A stretch of 64,000 nucleotides of DNA from Chitinophaga polysaccharea (GTDB lineage: Bacteria > Bacteroidota > Bacteroidia > Chitinophagales > Chitinophagaceae), in contig NZ_VIWO01000007.1 of NCBI RefSeq assembly GCF_007829335.1, positions 372,001 to 436,000 of the forward strand. The letters are read 5' to 3'. The translations under genes were made by a program, and so were the position numbers. Below, piece by piece: positions 42,045 through 50,365 of this stretch. The notes beneath the pieces were generated by a model that saw only the letters and a program-made list of their open reading frames with translations, was not told the DNA's origin and did no database searches. Numbering within the stretch: position 1 is the stretch's first letter; every line of letters begins with the position of its first letter.

Positions 42045-43276
42045 ATTTCTTCCAGGTAATTCAGGTCCTTACCAAATGTTTCCTCCACGTTCCAGGCAGT
42101 AATTAAAGCAATCCCTATACATACTACCGCTACGATAGCACCGCTTTGCAGGAAAGTAAAGTGTTTTTGCACGTTTATAAATAATAGTGATATCAACGGC
42201 AGCATACCCCGCGCAAAGTTAGGCACCGTAGTAGCCACGGTAGCGCGTAAATTAGTGCCAAAACTCTCTGCTGCAATGGTTACAAAAATAGCCCAGAACC
42301 CAACGCTGAAGCCCAGTATAAAGCAAACAGTATAAAATACCCAGGTAGCAGCCCCATGTAAATTCAGGTAAACGGCTACCATCACACCAGTCAGCAACAG
42401 GAACAACAACATCACCTTTCTCCGGCTTTGCCATACCTGGCTCAATAACCCGGTTGTAAAATCACCCAGCACCAGGCCCGCATAACAAAAAGCTACTGCA
42501 TCACCAGGATTAATGGCCCCCTGTACGTTCATGACAGTCGCAAACTTATTCGAAAATGCAATGAGGATACCTACCACAAACCAGGTAGGAGTGCCCAGCA
42601 ACATACATTTCAGGTACTTCATAAACCGTTCCCGGTTGTTAAATAAGGCCACCAAACTTCCTCTCGACGCCGTAGATTCCTTCACCGCATTAAATAAATG
42701 CGACTCCATTACACTTACCCGCAGCACCAGCAACGCCAGCCCCAATCCTCCACCTATAAAATAACAGATACGCCAATCGCCCACCAGCTTAGCTATCAGG
42801 TTGGCTGCCACGGCGCCCGATACCCCAACAGTGGCCACAATCATAGTACCATATCCCCTCTTCTCCTTGGGTAGTATCTCAGATACCAGCGTAATACCTG
42901 CTCCCAGCTCACCGGCCAGCCCAAAGCCCGCCACAAAACGCCATAATATATAGCCGTTGATGCCATGTACAAAACCGTTGGCAATATTGGCAATAGAATA
43001 AATGAGAATAGAACCGAATAATACGCTCAGCCGGCCTTTTTTATCTCCTATAATACCCCAGAAAATTCCACCAATCAACAGCCCCACCATTTGAATATTG
43101 ATTAAAAGCATGCCTGCCCCCGCATCAATTTCGCTCTGCGGAAGTCCCAGCGACTTTAAACTTGGTACCCTCACGATGGTAAACAGTAAAAGATCATAAA
43201 TATCCACGAAATAGCCTAGTGAAGCAACTATAACGGCTATATTGAAAATAGAAACAGAACGATTATCGGTCTTCAT
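42041..43276 (-). CDS. MFS transporter (metabolite:proton symporter type)
   Basis: The protein has 411 residues from the ATG at 43276 (MKTDNRSVSIFN). Twelve hydrophobic segments are seen, with the loop 2-3 motif GGIFWGIIGDKKGRLSVL near 70 and the loop 4-5 motif VAGFGLAGELGAGITLVSEILP near 110-135. These fit the sugar/metabolite:H+ symporter branch. The substrate is unknown. It is transcribed toward a MarR gene. The terminator of the upstream dedA gene lies between its start and that gene. Confidence 0.85.
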   Translation of the reverse strand: MKTDNRSVSIFNIAVIVASLGYFVDIYDLLLFTIVRVPSLKSLGLPQSEIDAGAGMLLINIQMVGLLIGGIFWGIIGDKKGRLSVLFGSILIYSIANIANGFVHGINGYILWRFVAGFGLAGELGAGITLVSEILPKEKRGYGTMIVATVGVSGAVAANLIAKLVGDWRICYFIGGGLGLALLVLRVSVMESHLFNAVKESTASRGSLVALFNNRERFMKYLKCMLLGTPTWFVVGILIAFSNKFATVMNVQGAINPGDAVAFCYAGLVLGDFTTGLLSQVWQSRRKVMLLFLLLTGVMVAVYLNLHGAATWVFYTVCFILGFSVGFWAIFVTIAAESFGTNLRATVATTVPNFARGMLPLISLLFINVQKHFTFLQSGAIVAVVCIGIALITAWNVEETFGKDLNYLEEI

Positions 43277-43314
43277 TGTTAGTTTGGTTGACAATAATTA
43301 TAACGGGAATTAAT

Positions 43315-43343
43315 AAAAAAGGGCCTTTTAAAAAGGCCCTTTT
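43315..43343 (-). terminator. Terminator after dedA-type gene
   Basis: On the minus strand an AAAGGGCC/GGCCCTTT stem is followed by six T. It ends the dedA transcript just before the MFS gene. Confidence 0.8.
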
Positions 43344-43357
43344 AAAGATATAAAAAA

Positions 43358-44044
43358 TTATAATGAAGAATCTGTTTTTTCTGCGGGTTCCTGGTGAGGG
43401 GCAGTGGGCGAGTGTTTTGTTTTGCCAAATATCACCTTGATCAGTACCGGCAAGGTGGTAATTAATATAATCACCAGGATGATCAGCTCCAGGTGCTCTT
43501 TCAAATTCGGGAAAGCCTTATCCAGGTAATGGCCGGCCAGCATCATGGAAAATACCCAGGCAAAAGAACCTACAATATTAAACAACATGAATTTTTTGGC
43601 ATCCATTTCCGCAATACCCGCTACAATTGGTGCAAACGTACGGATGATAGGCAGGAACCGCGCGAAGAAAATAGCGCCGCCACCATATTTACCGAAAAAT
43701 TCGTGGGCTTGGATCAGGTGCTTCTTTTTAAAGAAGAAAGTATCCTTTTTCTTAAATAACACAGGACCGGATTTTCTACCAAACCAGAAGCCTACCATGT
43801 TTCCCAACACACCGGCAATGGCAATCAACAACATGATCACCGCAAAAGGCAGATCAAAGAAGCTGTGGCAAAGATCTTTGCTGTAGATACCCGCCACAAA
43901 AAGCAGGGAATCGCCCGGCAGGAAGAAACCAATAAAAAGACCCGTTTCTGCAAAAATAATTGCCAGCAACAGGTAGAGGCCACCATGTTCAATAATCCAC
44001 GAGGGATTAATGAGGTGTTTAAAAAACTCAAAAATCTGGTCCAT
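43358..44044 (-). CDS. DedA family membrane protein
   Basis: This 228-residue protein carries the SNARE-associated/DedA domain: FAETGLFIGFFLPGDSLLFVAG near 30-51, the Gly-rich NMVGFWFGRKSGP near 82, and the re-entrant motif FFGKYGGGAIFFARFLPIIRTFAP near 118-140 with conserved Arg residues. Four or more membrane segments are predicted. The family includes flippases for phosphatidylethanolamine and undecaprenyl phosphate and affects membrane homeostasis. The C-terminus is charged and Pro-rich. Confidence 0.9.
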   Translation of the reverse strand: MDQIFEFFKHLINPSWIIEHGGLYLLLAIIFAETGLFIGFFLPGDSLLFVAGIYSKDLCHSFFDLPFAVIMLLIAIAGVLGNMVGFWFGRKSGPVLFKKKDTFFFKKKHLIQAHEFFGKYGGGAIFFARFLPIIRTFAPIVAGIAEMDAKKFMLFNIVGSFAWVFSMMLAGHYLDKAFPNLKEHLELIILVIILITTLPVLIKVIFGKTKHSPTAPHQEPAEKTDSSL

Positions 44045-44110
44045 GCTAAATACGCTATTTCTTGTTCTGAATCGGTAAAATAACCATTAATGTGTTACGC
44101 ATTTGTTAAG

Positions 44111-45385
44111 TTAGGCCTTAGGCGCATCTCCGGTGCTAAGTTTGTTCTCCCACTTGGAAACTACAGCGGTAGCCATGGCATTGCCAATAACGTTGGTAGC
44201 AGAGCGGCCCATGTCCAACAGGTGATCTACTCCCAGCAATAAAAGAAGCCCCGCCTCCGGGATATGAAACATCGATAAAGTACCCGCAATTACTACCAGG
44301 GAAGCACGTGGCACGCCGGCAATCCCTTTACTGGTAATCATTAACACCAGTAACATGGTAATCTGTTGATCTATAGAGAGGTGCATATTATATGCCTGCG
44401 CAATAAACAGGCTGGCAAAGGTCATATACATCATGGAACCGTCCAGGTTAAAGGAATAGCCCAACGGTAACACAAAGCTCACAATCCGGTTGTCACAACC
44501 AAATTTTTCCAGTTCCTCCATAGTACGGGGATAGGCAGCTTCACTACTCGCAGTACCAAATGCCAGCAACAAGGGATCTTTAATCATACCCAGCAGCCTG
44601 AATACCGGCTTGCCTAAAATTAACCACCCCACAAAGGCAATAACTGCCCACAAACTCAGCAAGCCTATATAAAACTGGATAATAAACTTGCCGTAGGTAA
44701 CCAGCACGATAGGCCCCTTCACCGCAATGATGCCCGCCATAGCGCCAAATACCGCAAACGGAGCAAAATTCATCACAAAACCCGTCACTTTCAGCATAAT
44801 ATGGGCAACACTATCCAGCAACTTTACTACCGGCATTGCCTTTTCACCAATGGCAGCAGCTGCCACCCCGAAGAAAACAGCAAATACTACAATCTGTAAT
44901 ATTTCGTTCCTGCCCATCGCATCTATCACACTGTCTGGCACCACGTGATGAAAAAATCCCCGCAGGGTCATATCTGCCTTGGCAATACCGGAAGAGGCAT
45001 GTTCATCCGGCAGGGGTAATTGCAGCGATATCCCCGGTTTCATAATATTCACGAGCACCAAACCCAGAAACAATGATACAAAGGTTGCACTGATAAACCA
45101 CAGCATTGTCTTTCCACCAATACGTCCAACCGCTTTTATATCTCCCAGCTTGGCTACTCCTACCACCAGGGTAGAAAATACCAGCGGGGCAATGATCATC
45201 TTTACCAGGCGCAGGAAGATGTCTGTCAGTATAGAAATGTTATCAGCGAAGATCTGCGGTGTGTCTTTGGTACCTGCCGGCGTGGCAGCATTGCCATAAG
45301 CCAGGAATACCGAATAACCGGTACCTATCCCGATGATCATGGCAATGAAAATGTACAGGGTAAGCAGATTCGACGATTTCTTCAT
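44111..45385 (-). CDS. Dicarboxylate/amino acid:cation symporter (DAACS family)
   Basis: The protein has 424 residues from the ATG at 45385 (MKKSSNLLTLYIF). Family features include MIIAPLVFSTLVVGVAKLGD near 67, the HP1 tip segment AFGTASSEAAYPRTMEEL near 280, LPLGYSFNLDGSMMYMTFASLFIAQ near 310-335 (TM7) and KGIAGVPRASLVV near 360 (HP2). It would take up glutamate/aspartate or C4-dicarboxylates with protons or sodium. The sequence does not separate GltP from DctA. It is a single-gene unit. Confidence 0.9.
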   Translation of the reverse strand: MKKSSNLLTLYIFIAMIIGIGTGYSVFLAYGNAATPAGTKDTPQIFADNISILTDIFLRLVKMIIAPLVFSTLVVGVAKLGDIKAVGRIGGKTMLWFISATFVSLFLGLVLVNIMKPGISLQLPLPDEHASSGIAKADMTLRGFFHHVVPDSVIDAMGRNEILQIVVFAVFFGVAAAAIGEKAMPVVKLLDSVAHIMLKVTGFVMNFAPFAVFGAMAGIIAVKGPIVLVTYGKFIIQFYIGLLSLWAVIAFVGWLILGKPVFRLLGMIKDPLLLAFGTASSEAAYPRTMEELEKFGCDNRIVSFVLPLGYSFNLDGSMMYMTFASLFIAQAYNMHLSIDQQITMLLVLMITSKGIAGVPRASLVVIAGTLSMFHIPEAGLLLLLGVDHLLDMGRSATNVIGNAMATAVVSKWENKLSTGDAPKA

Positions 45386-45513
45386 GCGGAGCAAGAATTT
45401 TTACTTGAAATAATTAAAAGTTGTAACCGGAAAATTTCCCAAAAATAAGGTTTGGCGACTAAAGATGCGCGTTAGTGGCTAAAATAAAAGTATCTCTTTT
45501 TGATTTTAGATAT

Positions 45514-45521
45514 TATATTTG
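45514..45521 (+). promoter_or_regulatory. -7 box (TATATTTG) of amino-acid permease gene
   Basis: TATATTTG matches the consensus and lies 64 nt before the ATG at 45586, which supports that start over an in-frame start at 45475. No -33 TTG is clear. Confidence 0.5.
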
Positions 45522-45585
45522 GCGACCAACAACAAAACAACAAGAACTAAACTACCTTAAAACATCAACCACAATAAGATTGCGT

Positions 45586-47088
45586 ATGAGCAAACTATTC
45601 GTAAAAAAACAGCTCTCTGTTTTAACGGCCGAAGCCGGAGAATCCGACAAGGGACTGAAAAGGACGCTTGGCGCGGGTTCATTGATAGCCCTTGGAATAG
45701 GTGCTATCATCGGGGCTGGTCTGTTTGTTAGAACAGCTGCTGCCGCCGGGCAACATGCCGGACCCGCTGTTACTATCTCCTTTATTATTGCTGCTATTGG
45801 CTGCGCCCTTGCAGGCCTCTGTTACGCCGAATTTGCTTCCATGATACCTATTGCCGGAAGCGCCTACACTTATTCTTATGCTACTTTAGGAGAATTTATT
45901 GCCTGGATCATTGGCTGGGACCTGGTGCTGGAATATGCGCTGGCAGGAGCCACTGTAGCCATTGGCTGGTCACAATACCTGAATAAACTACTCAGCAACG
46001 TTTTCCATGTCACCATTCCCTATGAATGGAGCCATAGCCCTTTCGAGGTATCCGACGCAGGTGTACACGGTATCATGAACGTCCCTTCCCTCTTTATTTT
46101 GCTAGCGCTCACGCTCCTGCTGATCAGAGGTACCCAGGGATCTGCTATTGTTAATAACATCATCGTTATTACCAAAGTATCCATTGTACTGATGTTCATC
46201 GTACTTGGATGGCAGTTTATCAACCCTGCTAACCATGCTGCATTCACCATTCCAGCTACCGCCGGAACCGTTAAAATGCACAATGGCCAGATCGTTGATT
46301 ACTCCAACTTCTGGAACCATGGCTGGGGCGGGGTACTAAGAGGTGCCGGAGTAGTATTCTTTGCTTTCATTGGTTTCGACGCCGTATCTACTGCTGCGCA
46401 GGAAACCAAGAACCCTAAGAAAAACATGCCTATCGGTATCCTGGTGTCTTTGGCCATCTGTACTGTATTATATATCTTGTTTTCGTTTGTACTTACAGGT
46501 ATCGCACCGTTCCAGGACTTCCTGAAAGCAGGTGGTGAAGCTTCTGTTGCTTACGTGATCGACACTTATATGACTGGTTACGGCTGGTTGTCTACCTTCA
46601 TTACTGTAGCAATCCTCGCAGGTTTCTCCTCCGTAATCCTGGTAATGTTGCTGGGCCAGACAAGGGTATTCTACTCTATGAGTAACGATGGACTGGTACC
46701 GCCCATTTTTGCCCGCCTGCATCCTAAATATCATACGCCTTACCGCTCACAATGGATGTTCTTTGTCTTTGTAAGCCTGTTTGCCGCATTTGTACCGGAT
46801 AACGTAGTGGGCGATATGACCAGCATTGGTACCCTCTTCGCCTTTGTGCTGGTTTGTATCGGAGTAATTGTAATGCGTAAGAATAATCCTAATGCACCGC
46901 GTGCCTTCAAAACACCGTTGGTACCGTTTATCCCTGCACTGGGAGCAATTTTCTGTCTCACTATGATTATCAGCCTTGGACTGGAAAACTGGGCCCGCCT
47001 CTTCGTATGGCTGGGTATCGGCTTCCTGATCTACTTTGGATATAGTGTGAAGCACAGTAAAGCTCGTAAAATGATGGATCAAAAATAG
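45586..47088 (+). CDS. APC-family amino-acid permease (cationic amino-acid transporter type)
   Basis: The protein has 500 residues from the ATG at 45586 (MSKLFVKKQLSVLTAE). Twelve or more membrane segments are seen. The first has the unwound IGIGAIIGAGLFVRTAAAAG motif near 40-60, followed by CYAEFASMIPIAGSAYTYSYATLGE near 90-115 and FFAFIGFDAVSTAAQETKNPKKNMP near 265-290. This pattern fits the YfnA/CAT subgroup. It imports amino acids with protons; the substrate is unknown. Confidence 0.9.
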   Translation: MSKLFVKKQLSVLTAEAGESDKGLKRTLGAGSLIALGIGAIIGAGLFVRTAAAAGQHAGPAVTISFIIAAIGCALAGLCYAEFASMIPIAGSAYTYSYATLGEFIAWIIGWDLVLEYALAGATVAIGWSQYLNKLLSNVFHVTIPYEWSHSPFEVSDAGVHGIMNVPSLFILLALTLLLIRGTQGSAIVNNIIVITKVSIVLMFIVLGWQFINPANHAAFTIPATAGTVKMHNGQIVDYSNFWNHGWGGVLRGAGVVFFAFIGFDAVSTAAQETKNPKKNMPIGILVSLAICTVLYILFSFVLTGIAPFQDFLKAGGEASVAYVIDTYMTGYGWLSTFITVAILAGFSSVILVMLLGQTRVFYSMSNDGLVPPIFARLHPKYHTPYRSQWMFFVFVSLFAAFVPDNVVGDMTSIGTLFAFVLVCIGVIVMRKNNPNAPRAFKTPLVPFIPALGAIFCLTMIISLGLENWARLFVWLGIGFLIYFGYSVKHSKARKMMDQK

Positions 47089-47112
47089 CCCCTGGGGTGA
47101 CAAAAAATAGCT

Positions 47113-47162
47113 AAAAGCGGCGAACAAAACGAATCATTAGGGTCGTTTTGTTCGCCGCTTTT
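47113..47162 (+). terminator. Terminator after amino-acid permease gene
   Basis: A 20-bp perfect inverted repeat (47113-47132 and 47143-47162) begins with AAAA and ends with TTTT, 25 nt after the stop codon. Confidence 0.9.
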
Positions 47163-47206
47163 AAGTTAAATCCCTAAATCAGCCTACTCCTGAATTTGAA
47201 AATCCT

Positions 47207-47214
47207 TATTTTTG
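47207..47214 (+). promoter_or_regulatory. -7 box (TATTTTTG) of yebC gene
   Basis: TATTTTTG matches TAnnTTTG, about 38 nt before the ATG at 47253. Confidence 0.5.
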
Positions 47215-47252
47215 CGTTCTGTTTTTACAAGTACTAATTATATACCACTCCA

Positions 47253-47963
47253 ATGGGAAGAATATTTGAAGTAAGAAAGTCGACCATGTTTGCCCGCTGG
47301 GACAAGATGGCGAAAGCATTTTCAAGAATCGGAAAAGAAATAGCCATAGCTGTAAAAGCTTCCGGCCCTGATCCGGATAATAACCCTGCACTCCGCCGCT
47401 GCATTCTCAATGCCAAGAGTGTTAACATGCCTAAAGACCGTGTAGACGCTGCTATCAAGCGTGCCATGGGTAAAGACAAAACTGATTACGAAGAGGTGGT
47501 ATATGAAGGCTATGCTCCTCATGGTGTGGCAGTAATGATTGATACCGCTACCGACAATACCACCCGTACGGTGGCCAACCTCCGTATGCACTTCACCAAA
47601 GGTGGAGGCAGCCTGGGTAACAGCGGCTCAGTGGGCTTCCTGTTTAACCGTGTAGGTGAATTCAAAGTAAAAAATGCCGGACAAAACCTGGAAGACCTGG
47701 AACTGGAACTGATAGATTTTGGTCTGGAAGAAATAGGGGAAGATAGCGAAGGCAATATCATTATCCGCGCGGCATTTACCGAATTTGGCAATATGGCCAA
47801 GGCCCTCGATGATAAAGGCCTGGAAGTAATCAGCTCTGAGCTGAAACGCATTCCTACTACTACCGTTGAATTGAATGACGAACAGGCAAAAGAAGTGCTG
47901 GAACTGGTAGACCGCCTGGAACAGGATGAAGACGTGCAGCAGGTTTTCTACAATCTGAAATAG
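47253..47963 (+). CDS. YebC/PmpR family regulator
   Basis: This 236-residue protein has the three-domain YebC fold. The basic N-terminus MGRIFEVRKSTMFARWDKMAKAF is a Bacteroidota variant of the usual GHSKW start. PKDRVDAAIKRAMG is near 58, EGYAPHGVAVMID near 79, and NNRTVANLR-like TTRTVANLRMHFTKGGGSLG near 96. Members act as transcription factors and more recently as translation factors for polyproline stalling. An EF-P gene is also in this window, but not adjacent. Confidence 0.93.
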   Translation: MGRIFEVRKSTMFARWDKMAKAFSRIGKEIAIAVKASGPDPDNNPALRRCILNAKSVNMPKDRVDAAIKRAMGKDKTDYEEVVYEGYAPHGVAVMIDTATDNTTRTVANLRMHFTKGGGSLGNSGSVGFLFNRVGEFKVKNAGQNLEDLELELIDFGLEEIGEDSEGNIIIRAAFTEFGNMAKALDDKGLEVISSELKRIPTTTVELNDEQAKEVLELVDRLEQDEDVQQVFYNLK

Positions 47964-47984
47964 TTGTTTATCAACATATAAAAA

Positions 47985-48015
47985 GAAAACGTCCGCCATT
48001 ACAGCGGACGTTTTC
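47985..48015. terminator. Bidirectional terminator between yebC and response regulator
   Basis: A 12-bp perfect inverted repeat (GAAAACGTCCGC/GCGGACGTTTTC) lies between the convergent genes. Confidence 0.85.
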
Positions 48016-48046
48016 CATTGGATGGAGTTAACCAAACCAAAAACAG

Positions 48047-48769
48047 CTAAATCTTAAAGATGGTGTGTGAACGATCCAGGTCATCCGCGATAAACATCAG
48101 TCCCTTGCCATGGTAGGTTTCGAGTTTTACAGCAGGATCCTGTGCAATGTGCTTACGAAGCCTGGTCAGGTAAACGTCCATAACACGTGATGAGAAGAAA
48201 TCATCCTGCCCCCAGATACAAGTCAGGATATCATCTTTTTTTAGCTTTTTGTTTGAATTCTCGCATAGAAAGCGAAGCAACTCCGCTTCTTTTGGGGCCA
48301 TACGAACATGGGAATCTGCATTTTTATGCCGAATATTATATTGAGAATAATCAAAAACGAGGTTGCTGATGGTGTAAACTATGCGCCTTTCGCTCTTTAA
48401 CAGCCTGCTCCGCTTCAGGTATACATCTACCCGGCAAAGCAATTCCTGGATGTTGAAAGGTTTTACAATGTAGTCATCTGCACCGGACTCAAAACCTTGC
48501 AAGCGGTCTTGCTCCATATACCGGGATGAAGTAAATAAAATGGGAACGTTTACGTCGGTTGACCGGATATCCTGTGCCAATGCAAAGCCATCCTTCTTCG
48601 GCATTACTACATCAAGCAGGCAAAGATCAAAAACATGTTTCTGAAATTTCTCCCAGGCTTCCTGTCCATTTTCACAAAAAGTAACATTATAACCGGCGCG
48701 TTCGAGTTGTCTCTTAACTATTTTAGCAAAAAAAATATCGTCCTCTGCCAAAAGAATGCTTGGTTGCAT
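48047..48769 (-). CDS. OmpR-family response regulator, orphan
   Basis: This 240-residue protein has a receiver domain (1-120) with acidic pocket EDD at 9-11, phosphoryl acceptor Asp53 in LLDVVMPKKDG, TSS near 83 and the conserved Lys in YIVKPFN near 103. A winged-helix DNA-binding domain follows (about 135-230), with RMAPKEAELLRFLCEN and SSRVMDVYLTRLRKHI as recognition region. It resembles RprY-type regulators of Bacteroidota. No histidine kinase gene is next to it, so its partner is elsewhere or absent. Confidence 0.92.
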   Translation of the reverse strand: MQPSILLAEDDIFFAKIVKRQLERAGYNVTFCENGQEAWEKFQKHVFDLCLLDVVMPKKDGFALAQDIRSTDVNVPILFTSSRYMEQDRLQGFESGADDYIVKPFNIQELLCRVDVYLKRSRLLKSERRIVYTISNLVFDYSQYNIRHKNADSHVRMAPKEAELLRFLCENSNKKLKKDDILTCIWGQDDFFSSRVMDVYLTRLRKHIAQDPAVKLETYHGKGLMFIADDLDRSHTIFKI

Positions 48770-49008
48770 GTACGTTGGTTTTAAGCGGGTAAATATTAGA
48801 TTTTAGTTGTTGCTCTTAATGAGTGTATCCGATACGTTTATTCAAAAATAAATAACATATCTATAACCTTGTCCATCCATCCCTATTCACTTCTTACAGG
48901 AATATTCATTTCAACCATTCCTTTCAGAAATATCCCCCGGTGGTTATGATTTGCGGTTTAGTGCTCGCTTACAACATAAAAACATATTTACCTGCTTCAC
49001 GGGGAATA

Positions 49009-49965
49009 CTAATTAATAATATTTTGTGGTGCCCCTCCCAAAAATGCTTTCACATTCTCTACAGCCGTATGCATCAATCGTTTTCGTGCAGCCTGTGTAG
49101 CCCAGGCAATATGCGGGGTAATAATGGTATGAGGCGCAGTCACCAGCGGATTGTCGGCCAAAGGCGGCTCTACCGACAATACGTCCAGGGCCGCGCCGGC
49201 AATAACGCCCTCTGCTAAAGCCCTCGCCAGGTCTGCCTCCTGGATCAGTGGCCCACGGCTGGTATTAACCAGGAAAGCCGTTTTTTTCATGGTAGATAAT
49301 AATCCAGCATTTACAAATGCTTTATTGGCTGCATTCAATGGACAATGTAACGATACTACATCAGCTTCCCGGAAACACGTAGCCAGGTCCACAAAAGTGA
49401 CGTCTTCCATTTTATCCCGGTCAGGATGCTTATGATAAGCGATCACCTTCATCCCGAAAGCCAGCCCAATCCGCGCTACAGCCTGCCCTATCTGCCCCAG
49501 CCCCACAATCCCCAGTGTACCGCCGGCCAATTCTGTTAACGGGGTTTTCCAGTAACTGAAATCATTACTCCTGCCCCATTCACCTGCACGCACACTTTCC
49601 GCATGTAGCCCTGTATGATGGCATAGCTCCAATAAGAGCGCAAAAGTGAGCTGTGCTACGGAAGCAGTGCTATAAGCCGGCACATTGCTAACTGGTATTT
49701 GCCGGCCACGCGCGGCCGCAATATCTACTACATTATATCCGGTGGCAGTAACCCCGATATACTCCAGTTGCGGCAACCGACGGATAGTATCTGCATTTAC
49801 AATGGCTTTGTTGGTCAGCAGGATATGTGCATCCTGGGCCCTGGTCAATACTTCCGCCTCCGACGTACGGTCATACATCTTTACGTTTCCCAATACTTCC
49901 AAAGCGCCCCAGTCAAGATCACCGGGATTCAGGGTATAGCCATCCAGTACTACTATATTTTTCAT
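49009..49965 (-). CDS. D-2-hydroxyacid dehydrogenase (hydroxypyruvate/glycerate reductase type)
   Basis: This 318-residue protein has the NAD motif GIVGLGQIGQAVARIGLAFG near 147-166, HCPLNAANKAFVNAGLL near 203, the Arg in NTSRGPLIQEADL near 232, the Glu in SVEPPLADNP near 263, and catalytic His in PHIAWATQAARKRL near 284. The closest subgroup is glycerate dehydrogenase (HprA-like), with unknown exact substrate. It is a single-gene unit. Confidence 0.85.
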   Translation of the reverse strand: MKNIVVLDGYTLNPGDLDWGALEVLGNVKMYDRTSEAEVLTRAQDAHILLTNKAIVNADTIRRLPQLEYIGVTATGYNVVDIAAARGRQIPVSNVPAYSTASVAQLTFALLLELCHHTGLHAESVRAGEWGRSNDFSYWKTPLTELAGGTLGIVGLGQIGQAVARIGLAFGMKVIAYHKHPDRDKMEDVTFVDLATCFREADVVSLHCPLNAANKAFVNAGLLSTMKKTAFLVNTSRGPLIQEADLARALAEGVIAGAALDVLSVEPPLADNPLVTAPHTIITPHIAWATQAARKRLMHTAVENVKAFLGGAPQNIIN

Positions 49966-50311
49966 CCTTTAATATTTGAAGGTTATTTGAACGTATTCAC
50001 TGTTACAATGATATAGCACATTACAACATAAAGCAATAATCCTCCCGGTTATCAATGGGAAAATATCTCCCACATCAGCTTAAAGGCAGTATCCATATAT
50101 ATTTCAAGCCATCCACCACCTCGTGTGCTGATATGAAATAATCATTAACTCCGCTACGGGCGTATTGTTCATCTCCAAAAAGCACACACCTTTGCTGCGC
50201 CATAATAGCAAAATATTACTAAGCCTTTCAACTGCTTAATTTTAAAGGAGCCATCACTTTAGCAGATAATATGCTAATATGATGGCTCCGCCAATTGAGA
50301 ACATACTAAAG
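49966..50311. other. Spacer of about 345 bp without a supported gene
   Basis: No coding signature, tRNA or clear promoter was found on either strand. The stretch is AT-rich near 50200-50280 and ends at the terminator of the E1 gene. Confidence 0.5.
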
Positions 50312-50344
50312 AAAAAACGCCGGTTCCCGAAGAGGAAACCGGCG
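50312..50344 (-). terminator. Terminator after the E1 gene
   Basis: On the minus strand an 8-bp stem CGCCGGTT/AACCGGCG is followed by six T, 22 nt past the stop codon at 50366. Confidence 0.8.
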
Positions 50345-50365
50345 CCGGTATTATTTAGAGCAATA

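Noticed and set aside
44831..45055. Frames opposite the dicarboxylate symporter gene
   Set aside because: Antisense shadows of a membrane protein gene with complete family motifs.
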